Source: an uncultured Bacilli bacterium (GTDB lineage Bacteria; Bacillota_I; Bacilli_A; RF39; UBA660). Taken from it: a stretch of 61,195 nucleotides of DNA. Position 1 is the stretch's first letter, and each line of letters begins with the position of its first letter. The stretch spans positions 1 through 61,195 of the forward strand of contig CAKOLN010000008.1 of NCBI GenBank assembly GCA_934096075.1. The letters run 5' to 3'. A program made the position numbers and the translations under genes. The notes beneath the pieces are model-generated. The model made no database searches. It was given only the letters and a program-made list of their open reading frames with translations, and was not told the origin of the DNA. Positions 54,715-61,195 of the stretch are shown piece by piece.

Positions 54715-57048
54715 ATGATTAAAAATAACTTACCTGTTATTCTATTAAAAGGTCTTGTAGTATTGCCATTATCTGATGCTAGAATTGAGCTTAATAATGA
54801 TATTTCTAAAAAAGTAATAGAGATATCTAAGTTATATCATAACGATGAAGTGTTAATTGTAACACCACTAAATGATTTAGAAGTTAACCCAGATACTTCT
54901 GATTTACCTACAATTGGAGTTGTTGCTAAAATAACTAGTAAATTAGATTTACCTAATGGAAATTCTAGAATAGTATTAAGAGGAATAAAAAGAGTTAGAA
55001 TATTAGAATATGTAAATTATTCTAATGAAAAAGATATACTAGATAGTATAGTAACTAATATTAAAGAAGATGAATATGATGAGATAGAAGAAACAGCACT
55101 TCTAAGAAAATTAATGAATGAACTAGATTTGTTTATAAGCACTAATCCATATATATCAAATTCTATATTAAGTCAAATTAAAGGTACTACCGATTTAGAT
55201 AGATTGACTGATATAGTTGCTAATTTTTTGCCTTTAAATTATGAAAAAAAGTTAAACTTTTCACTAGATTTTAGTAGAAAGAGTCGTGCTAAAAAATTAA
55301 TTAAAGAAATAAATGTGGAGCTAGCTGTTATAGATTTAGAAAATAAAATAGATTTAGAATTAAAAAAAGATCTTGATGATATGCAAAAAGAAATGCTTCT
55401 TAAAGAAAAAATAAAAATTATTAAGAAGGAACTTGGAGAAAAAGATAGCAAAAGCGAATATATAGAAGAAGTAAATATCAAATTAAATAATCCTTTTATA
55501 CCAGAAGATATTAAAAAAAGAATAAGTAGTGAACTAGATAGGTTAAGTGTTACACCAGATGTAAGTCCTGAATTAGCGGTTATTAGAAGTTACATAGATT
55601 ATTTAGTTTCTATACCTTGGGGAATATTAACTAAAGATGAAAGCAATTTAAATACAATTAAAAATAAATTAGATACTACTCATTATGGATTAACAAAAGT
55701 AAAAGAAAGAATTATAGAATATATTGCTGTTAAATTAAATAATAAGAATACAGCTAGTCCTATAATTTGTTTAGTAGGTCCTCCAGGAGTAGGTAAAACA
55801 ACATTAGCTGAAAGTATAGCAAAATGCTTAAATAAAAACTTTGTAAAAATTAGTCTTGGTGGAATAAATGATCCAGCAGAATTAATTGGCCATAGAAAAA
55901 CGTATATAGGTAGTAGTCCTGGTAAAATAATTACATCTTTAATTAAATCTAAAAGTATGAATCCGGTCATACTTTTAGATGAGGTTGATAAACTAAGTAA
56001 AGATTATAAAGGTGATCCTGCTAGTGCGTTACTTGATTTATTAGATACTAATCAAAATTCTAGTTTTGTAGATAATTATATAGAAGAGAAAATAAATTTA
56101 AATAATGTAACTTGGATACTAACAGCAAACGATATTAATTTAATACCACCGGTCTTACAAGACAGATTAGAAATCATTCATTTAGATGCTTATCTCGATT
56201 ATGAAAAAGTAACAATAGTAAAGAATTATCTAATTGATAGAGTCAAAAAGAAAAATGGTATAGTTAATGCTAAGGTAAACATAACTGATAACGTTATATA
56301 TAAAATTATAGATGGATATACTAAGGAAAGTGGTGTAAGAGAATTAGAAAGACTATTGAATAAAATTATAAGAAAGATAATTACTAAATATAAATTAGAA
56401 AATAAAAACTTAGAAAATATAGAAATAAAAGAAAAAGATTTAGTTACTTATTTAAGTACAGTTAAATACTTTCCATCAAGAAATTCTAAATCTAAAGTAG
56501 GTTTATCTAAAGCTTTAGCTGCCAATCCATATGGTGGTTCCATTCTCGAAATAGAGGTTACTAGTTATCCGGGTAAGGAAGAATTTATTACAAGTGGAAC
56601 ATTAGGAGATACTTTAAAAGAAAGTATATTTATATCACTTAGTTATATAAAAAGTCATATCAAGGATTTTAATATAGATCCCAATAAATTAAAGGAAACC
56701 ATTCATTTAAACTTTAGAGAAGGTGGAGTGCCTAAAGATGGCCCTAGTGCGGGCACTATGATTACTTCTACTATTTTAAGTCATCTATTAAACATAAAAA
56801 TACCAAGTAATATCTCAATGACTGGTGAAATGACATTACTAGGTGATGTTCTTCCAGTTGGAGCGATACGTGAAAAAAGCTATGCTGCCATTAAAAATAA
56901 TATAAATATTATGTTCTTATCTTGCGAAAATAAGAGAAATGTGGTAAAATTAGATCCTGTGATAAAAAACAAGATTAAATTCATATTTGTTGAAAACTAC
57001 TTAGAAATATTTAATTATTTATTTAAGGGGGATAAAAATGAAAGATAA
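54715..57048 (+). CDS. lon: ATP-dependent protease Lon
   Basis: 777 aa: N-terminal substrate domain (MIKNNLPVILLKGLVVLP), AAA+ with Walker A GPPGVGKTT near 356 and LLDEVDK. The protease domain has catalytic Ser in DGPSAGT (about 675) and Lys in the REKSYAA segment (about 718; GLKEK is more usual). GGAGGCGAT precedes the ATG. It overlaps the next gene by 11 bp. Confidence 0.95.
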   Translation: MIKNNLPVILLKGLVVLPLSDARIELNNDISKKVIEISKLYHNDEVLIVTPLNDLEVNPDTSDLPTIGVVAKITSKLDLPNGNSRIVLRGIKRVRILEYVNYSNEKDILDSIVTNIKEDEYDEIEETALLRKLMNELDLFISTNPYISNSILSQIKGTTDLDRLTDIVANFLPLNYEKKLNFSLDFSRKSRAKKLIKEINVELAVIDLENKIDLELKKDLDDMQKEMLLKEKIKIIKKELGEKDSKSEYIEEVNIKLNNPFIPEDIKKRISSELDRLSVTPDVSPELAVIRSYIDYLVSIPWGILTKDESNLNTIKNKLDTTHYGLTKVKERIIEYIAVKLNNKNTASPIICLVGPPGVGKTTLAESIAKCLNKNFVKISLGGINDPAELIGHRKTYIGSSPGKIITSLIKSKSMNPVILLDEVDKLSKDYKGDPASALLDLLDTNQNSSFVDNYIEEKINLNNVTWILTANDINLIPPVLQDRLEIIHLDAYLDYEKVTIVKNYLIDRVKKKNGIVNAKVNITDNVIYKIIDGYTKESGVRELERLLNKIIRKIITKYKLENKNLENIEIKEKDLVTYLSTVKYFPSRNSKSKVGLSKALAANPYGGSILEIEVTSYPGKEEFITSGTLGDTLKESIFISLSYIKSHIKDFNIDPNKLKETIHLNFREGGVPKDGPSAGTMITSTILSHLLNIKIPSNISMTGEMTLLGDVLPVGAIREKSYAAIKNNINIMFLSCENKRNVVKLDPVIKNKIKFIFVENYLEIFNYLFKGDKNER

Positions 57049-57298
57049 AGCAAGAACTAGATGGATGAAAATGGTATATGGTAATCAAATAAAAGAATAT
57101 TTTTATGAAGAATATGTATCATTTGATAACTTAAGAAGAATTAGAACATATTGTGTATTAGAAGATATGTATTCTAGATTAATTAAACTTGATGAATATG
57201 GCATATGGAAAGAAGAAACAATAGAAGCTTTACAAAATGAAGGATATATTTCTATATATGAAACACCATATAAAAAATTATTAAAAAATAGTTATTAA
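57038..57298 (+). CDS. Small hypothetical protein coupled to lon
   Basis: 86 aa, soluble, aromatic and charged, with no motif recognised. It overlaps the lon end by 11 bp with AAGGGGG upstream, so it is cotranslated. A Lon adaptor or unrelated role cannot be distinguished. Confidence 0.6.
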   Translation: MKDKARTRWMKMVYGNQIKEYFYEEYVSFDNLRRIRTYCVLEDMYSRLIKLDEYGIWKEETIEALQNEGYISIYETPYKKLLKNSY

Positions 57299-57301
57299 AA
57301 T

Positions 57302-57336
57302 AACACTCCTACATATATTTAAATGAAAGGAGTGTT
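57302..57336 (+). promoter_or_regulatory. Hairpin sequestering the spoVID ribosome site
   Basis: AACACTCCT (57302-57310) pairs perfectly with AGGAGTGTT (57328-57336), which contains the ribosome-binding AAGGAG for the ATG at 57342. Only a weak T run follows, so translation control is at least as likely as termination. Confidence 0.6.
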
Positions 57337-57341
57337 TTATT

Positions 57342-58016
57342 ATGAATAATATTATTGAATTTAAAAAAGATTGTATTATGAAAACTTTTGTATCTGAAAT
57401 AACTGATATTTCTATATCACATGATTATAAAATATTAGATGATACTATTGAAGGATATTTTGATGTATTAGGAGAATATAAAGTAACTAAATCAAGTATA
57501 ACTAAGGAGGATTTTTCTTATACTATACCTTTTACTATAGCTTTATCAAGCTTAATAGATAAGGATACAATAGATTTAACTATTAATGATTTTAGTTATG
57601 AAGTAGAAAAAGATATACTACATATTAAAGTGTCATTGAGTATGAATTATGAAGAATTAGTGCCTTCTATAGAAGAAACACCCATAATCCAAGATAATGA
57701 AAAGGAGGAGGATAAAATGGAAGAAATAACTGATGAAGAATTAAATCTTGAAACACCTAGTGAATTTCATAATGAACTTATGTTAGATGAAAAGAAAGAA
57801 ACTGAAACTACTATAAATAAAGTACTAGATATAATGCCAGATTCTGGATTTAAAAAATATAAAGTATACATTATGAGAGAAGAAGATACTTTAGAAAGTG
57901 TTATGATAAAATATAATATTAAAATAAATGATTTAAAAGAATATAATGATGTAGAAAATATTAAAGTAGGAGATAAAATAGTAATTCCTTGTATTATAGA
58001 TGACAAAGATAAATAA
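57342..58016 (+). CDS. spoVID: SpoVID-like LysM spore-coat protein
   Basis: 224 aa. The N-terminal beta domain (FDVLGEYKVTKSSITKEDFSYTIPFTIAL) follows the SpoVID/DUF3794-like pattern. An acidic linker and one C-terminal LysM (about 174-217, KYNIKINDLKEYNDV, VGDKIVIP) follow. SpoVID guides coat encasement in Bacillus. The next gene is ysxE-like, as in Bacillus near the lon region, which supports the identity. It is much shorter than Bacillus SpoVID. Confidence 0.75.
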   Translation: MNNIIEFKKDCIMKTFVSEITDISISHDYKILDDTIEGYFDVLGEYKVTKSSITKEDFSYTIPFTIALSSLIDKDTIDLTINDFSYEVEKDILHIKVSLSMNYEELVPSIEETPIIQDNEKEEDKMEEITDEELNLETPSEFHNELMLDEKKETETTINKVLDIMPDSGFKKYKVYIMREEDTLESVMIKYNIKINDLKEYNDVENIKVGDKIVIPCIIDDKDK

Positions 58017-58842
58017 AATATCTATAAAAGGTAAAGTAAAAATATTAGATACAGATAGTGATAGACTTGTAATAAAAAAGAAAAATAAAGATATGTCTAC
58101 TTTATTTAATTACCTCAGTGAAAGAGGAATAGATACTTATCCAGAAATTATAGATGAAAAAAAAGATGAAATAGAATATAAATATTATGAAGAAATACAT
58201 AGATTTAATGAAAATATAGATGAAGATTTCATTAAGTCAGTCGCAGATATTCATTATAAAACTACTTACTATAAGGATGTAAGTAGAAAGAAATATAAAG
58301 ATATTTATAATACTCTTATTGATAATATTGATTATTTAAAAGATTATTATGATAATTATGTTAGAAAATCAGATATAGAAATATATAATTCACCTAGTAA
58401 TTACTTGCTGTTAAGGAACTTTACTATAATTAATTCTAGTTTATACTTTGTTGAGAAAGAATTAAATTCTTGGTATAACTTAGTTAAAGATAAAACTAAA
58501 GAAAGAGTTACTATTGTACATAATAATTTAAGAAAAGATAATTATTTAAGAAGTAGTAAAAACATTTTAACAGGTTGGGAAAATTATATGGTTGATACAC
58601 CCGTCTTAGATATATATAAACTTTATAAAAATGAATATAAAAATATAGATTTTAAATCAATGTTTAAAGTATATAATGATTCATTTAAATTAACTAAAGA
58701 AGAATTAAAGTTATTCTTTATTATGATAAGTATACCTAAAAAAATAACTAAAAGTGATAATGAATTGGATAATGTTATAGAAACTAAAAATATGTTAGAT
58801 TATATGTATAGAACAAATGACTTTATTAAGAACCATCTTTAA
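58000..58842 (+). CDS. YsxE/CotS-family kinase-like spore protein
   Basis: 280 aa, APH-like fold: RVTIVHNNLRKDNYL corresponds to the catalytic loop, and VDTPVLDIYKLY to the segment after the metal-binding Asp. Catalytic residues look degenerate (HNN instead of HxD). It overlaps spoVID by 17 bp, the spoVID-ysxE pairing of Bacillus. A coat-related role is inferred. Confidence 0.75.
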   Translation: MTKINKISIKGKVKILDTDSDRLVIKKKNKDMSTLFNYLSERGIDTYPEIIDEKKDEIEYKYYEEIHRFNENIDEDFIKSVADIHYKTTYYKDVSRKKYKDIYNTLIDNIDYLKDYYDNYVRKSDIEIYNSPSNYLLLRNFTIINSSLYFVEKELNSWYNLVKDKTKERVTIVHNNLRKDNYLRSSKNILTGWENYMVDTPVLDIYKLYKNEYKNIDFKSMFKVYNDSFKLTKEELKLFFIMISIPKKITKSDNELDNVIETKNMLDYMYRTNDFIKNHL

Positions 58843-59023
58843 TGATTTGATATAGTAAAGTTCCAATTAATATTAATAAAAGAAATACATTACTTCTTGA
58901 AGGACTTATTAATGAAAATATAGATTGCCAAAATATTAATACAATATTTACTATAAGTAGAATTGTATTAAATAGCTTTCTATTATTTTTATATAAGTTC
59001 TTTATTTCGTTAAACTTATTCAT
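58826..59023 (-). CDS. Small two-helix membrane protein
   Basis: 65 aa with two membrane helices (about 17-36 and 44-61). AGGTGAAT precedes the ATG. It converges on and overlaps the end of the ysxE-like gene by 17 bp. No family recognised. Confidence 0.6.
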   Translation of the reverse strand: MNKFNEIKNLYKNNRKLFNTILLIVNIVLIFWQSIFSLISPSRSNVFLLLILIGTLLYQIIKDGS

Positions 59024-59109
59024 ACATTCACCTAATTTATTTTATGTTATTTATCTTCAATTGACACTTTCTTTAATTAATAGTAAAATTATTATAGTAG
59101 GTGACTGAT

Positions 59110-60900
59110 ATGAATAAGAAGGGATTCACATTAATTGAGTTAACAATATCTATTGTACTCTTATCTTTGATAATGGTTTTTATGTTTAATTTTTTGGGTG
59201 AAATTAGAAAGAATGAAGATAGTATTGAAGATAATACAAATATGATCATTCTTAGAAATGATATATCAAAATATATAAATGAAGATATAAGAAATAACTT
59301 AGGTATAAAAGATATTAAATGTTGTATAGATAACATTTGTACTTATGAATGTTCAAATAATAATTATGAATATGGATTACATTTGAATAGTGGTAAAATT
59401 AAAAGGATTAGTTTACAAAAATCAAATGATAATTCATATAAAATATTAGAATATGATGATATAACTGATATTAGTGATGTAAAGAAAGAATTAAGAAGAA
59501 AAATATCAAATAAATATTCATTTAATCCTTTAATATATAGTGATCAAAATGATTTATATTTTGTAAGAATACCTGTAGCTCTTAATCCTGAATTTAATAT
59601 TGAACTCTCATCTAAAAAAAATAATAATATTGTGTTTTATGATGTTACTTTAAATATAATAAATGGTAGTGTTGATGAAACAACTAAAAAAGCAATATTA
59701 AATGGTACAATTATGTTTACAGTAGTTGCTGATGATGGTTATGTTTTAGAAGCAAGTAGTTTATCTTGTAATAATGGATCAACAGTGGAACTATCTAATG
59801 GTAAAGTAAAGGTTTCTAAAGTAACTGGAAATGATGTTTGTACAGTTACACTAAAGAAGGAATTCATTAATCCATATACAAGAGGTACTTTTACTTATAA
59901 AATACTAGCTAATAATTCTGATATATCAGAAAGAACAGATTTTTTGGTAACCTTTACAGAGAATACAACTGGTAAAATATTTAAGCAAAGTAGTAGTACT
60001 GATTCATCTACTGGTCAATTTACTGAGGATTTAAATGGAGATGGAATTGGAGAAGATGTTTATTATTTTGCAGGTAATACTACTAGTAACTGGGTAAAAT
60101 TTGCTGGATTTTATTGGAGGATTATTAGAGTAAATGAAAATGGAAGTGTAAGGCTTTTATATTCAGGGACTAGTCCAGATACAACATCAGGACATATTGG
60201 TAACGAAAGATTTTATTCGGTTACGAGTGCTACTGAATATGAGGGTAGAGGTTCTTATCCTCCATATGCTGGTTCACAAGTTCAGAGTGACTTAACTACG
60301 TGGTTTAATTCAAATTTAAAAAGTGATTATTCTAAATACATAACTACAAAAGCATTATTTTGTTGGGATAACAGTGGTTCAAAAGGATCATTTACATATG
60401 GTACAATATGTAATTATCCTGAATCATATGGAGCTTTCCAAAGACTTGTTAATAATAAAAGACCTTCTTATCTTTGTGGTGGAACTGTAACAGGAACAAA
60501 AGGCAAATCTCCTTCAAATTCAGCAGTCAATGGAACATCCTATAATATTGGTTTAATGACTGCGGATGAAATGGTATTCGCTGGAGGACTTTATAATACT
60601 GCTATGTCGAGTCCATATGCTTGGTTTTATACAAATTCTAATGGAAACAGTATTGTTGGTAATTCTTCATCATGGCTATTAAGTCCTAGCAATTTTAGTT
60701 GCTATAACAATGAAGTTTCAAACCAATTATTTATTCAAGATTCTGCTTCAAAATTGTCTAGAACAGGCTTTTCTTCAAATGCTGTTATAAGACCTGTAAT
60801 TAATTTAAAATATTGCACAAGCTATGCATCAGGTAATGGAACGTCAACTAGTCCATATGAAGTAAAAATAAGTGACTCATGCGCTGGTGCTGAAAACTAA
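59110..60900 (+). CDS. Type IV prepilin-like protein with (I)RP surface module
   Basis: 596 aa. The N-terminus MNKKG-FTLIELTISIVLL is a class III prepilin signal (cleavage after Gly5, Glu10 at mature position 5). A middle Big-like repeat (GYVLEASSLSCNNGS) is followed by the same C-terminal module as the SipW-type proteins: NWVKFAGFYWRIIRVNENGS, GLMTADEMVFAGG, SWLLSP and IRPVINLKYC. GTAGGTGACTG precedes the ATG. No poly-G element lies upstream. No prepilin peptidase or pilus ATPase is in the window. Confidence 0.85.
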   Translation: MNKKGFTLIELTISIVLLSLIMVFMFNFLGEIRKNEDSIEDNTNMIILRNDISKYINEDIRNNLGIKDIKCCIDNICTYECSNNNYEYGLHLNSGKIKRISLQKSNDNSYKILEYDDITDISDVKKELRRKISNKYSFNPLIYSDQNDLYFVRIPVALNPEFNIELSSKKNNNIVFYDVTLNIINGSVDETTKKAILNGTIMFTVVADDGYVLEASSLSCNNGSTVELSNGKVKVSKVTGNDVCTVTLKKEFINPYTRGTFTYKILANNSDISERTDFLVTFTENTTGKIFKQSSSTDSSTGQFTEDLNGDGIGEDVYYFAGNTTSNWVKFAGFYWRIIRVNENGSVRLLYSGTSPDTTSGHIGNERFYSVTSATEYEGRGSYPPYAGSQVQSDLTTWFNSNLKSDYSKYITTKALFCWDNSGSKGSFTYGTICNYPESYGAFQRLVNNKRPSYLCGGTVTGTKGKSPSNSAVNGTSYNIGLMTADEMVFAGGLYNTAMSSPYAWFYTNSNGNSIVGNSSSWLLSPSNFSCYNNEVSNQLFIQDSASKLSRTGFSSNAVIRPVINLKYCTSYASGNGTSTSPYEVKISDSCAGAEN

Positions 60901-60934
60901 ATATGACTAAAATAATTTTTTTCACCACAACCTC

Positions 60935-60963
60935 TTGAATAAAAACAGATGATTTGATAAAAT
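60935..60963 (+). promoter_or_regulatory. Promoter of poly-G leader element D
   Basis: -35 TTGAAT (60935-60940), 17-bp spacer, -10 TAAAAT (60958-60963). Confidence 0.85.
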
Positions 60964-60996
60964 TAAAATGTAAAAAATAAAGGGGCAAACGAAACT

Positions 60997-61104
60997 ATGA
61001 AAGAACTAATTCTCTTTGAATCAAGTACCAAACTTGGTACGAATTTCGGGGGGGGGTTATTACTAACTAACTCTCATAGTTTTTGTTTTACATTAAATTC
61101 ATAG
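60997..61104 (+). CDS. Leader peptide D with 9-G tract (read-through frame)
   Basis: This copy has nine G (61048-61056). The frame therefore passes the usual stop and encodes 35 residues: the common MKELILFES start, KLGTNFGGG, then LLLTNSHSFCFTLNS. It ends at TAG 61102-61104, the last bases of the terminator's 5' arm. A terminating ribosome there would mask the hairpin. The upstream site is AAAGGGG instead of AAAGGAG. Confidence 0.7.
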   Translation: MKELILFESSTKLGTNFGGGLLLTNSHSFCFTLNS

Positions 61105-61125
61105 GCACAAGTCTATGAATTTTTT
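61096..61125 (+). terminator. Attenuator terminator of element D
   Basis: AATTCATAG (61096-61104) pairs perfectly with CTATGAATT (61113-61121), with six T. It lacks the G-U pair of the other three copies. Confidence 0.8.
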
Positions 61126-61150
61126 CGTGTGTGAGAAAAGAGGTAAAGGT

Positions 61151-61195
61151 ATGAAATTTATAAAAACAAAAACAGGTATATTCTATACAATAACA
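61151..61195 (+). CDS. Surface protein N-terminus, cut by window end
   Basis: The 15 codons present (MKFIKTKTGIFYTIT) are identical at DNA level to the start of the 44039 gene, as is the preceding ribosome site. It is a further SipW-type family member under leader element D. Its C-terminal module cannot be seen. Confidence 0.75.
   Translation, partial: MKFIKTKTGIFYTIT

Noticed and set aside
44039..60900. Complete diversity-generating retroelement
   Set aside because: No reverse transcriptase or template repeat is present in the window, and family members differ far beyond adenine positions.
1..61195. Mycoplasma genetic code (UGA as Trp)
   Set aside because: Conserved Trp positions use TGG, and several genes (spoIVFA, addB, the XRE gene, the TldE-like gene) end in TGA at the expected family end.

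Overview
The window reads as chromosome from a strongly AT-rich, small-genome Firmicute of the Bacilli/Mollicutes-like gut lineages (RF39/Erysipelotrichales-type is my guess). The evidence is: UGG for Trp and UGA used as a normal stop; Bacillus-like gene neighbourhoods (ponA-recU, obg, yqeG-yqeH, rpsT-gpr-spoIIP, rplU-prp-rpmA, lon...spoVID-ysxE); two T-box leaders; an L27 with the cleavable Firmicute extension; and several endospore genes. Promoters are clear sigma-A type, nearly all with a 17-bp spacer. No rRNA or tRNA gene was seen.

Layout. 1-1455: 3' part of a surface protein. 1474-4871 (minus): ponA-recU. 5056-10858: obg, yqeG, yqeH, mutL, two small genes and miaA. 10862-15994: transglutaminase-like protein, rpsT, gpr, spoIIP, an IMPACT-domain protein and a spoIVFA/spoIVFB pair. 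16141-18018: AAA ATPase + TOPRIM-like pair, probably defence. 18171-20084: J-domain protein and the L21/Prp/L27 operon. 20094-21617: a type III toxin-antitoxin-like locus (four tandem pseudoknot RNA repeats plus a shortened toxin) followed by VbhA-Fic. 21630-27088: addB-addA. 27139-30831: hexapeptide acyltransferase-like protein, glmM, T-box and asnS. 30904-38391: a RiPP-type cluster (25-residue precursor, two radical SAM enzymes, methyltransferase, HExxH peptidase, PqqD-like protein, TldD/TldE pair) ending in a second AsnRS. 38716-43175: parE-parC. 43263-61195: a surface-protein region interleaved with housekeeping genes (frr, pheST, lon, spoVID, ysxE).

The most unusual system is in the surface-protein region. 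At least three surface-protein genes, and a fourth running off the window end, are each preceded by a near-identical element of about 200 bp. It contains a sigma-A promoter, a tiny leader ORF carrying a run of 8 or 9 G, a long-range hairpin, and an intrinsic terminator placed just before the structural gene. With 8 G (three copies) the leader stops directly after the G run. With 9 G (the copy at 60997) it reads on to a TAG inside the 5' arm of the terminator. This suggests slipped-strand phase variation acting through transcription attenuation: G-run length decides whether a ribosome blocks the terminator, so individual members of the family are switched on or off. I know of no described system with this design.

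The surface proteins share a C-terminal module ending in a (V/L/I)RP signature. The same module is attached to SipW-type N-termini and to a type IV prepilin-like N-terminus. The second main novelty is the RiPP-like cluster sandwiched between two asparaginyl-tRNA synthetase genes. The second AsnRS has its own near-consensus promoter, which hints that the product is linked to Asn or AsnRS.
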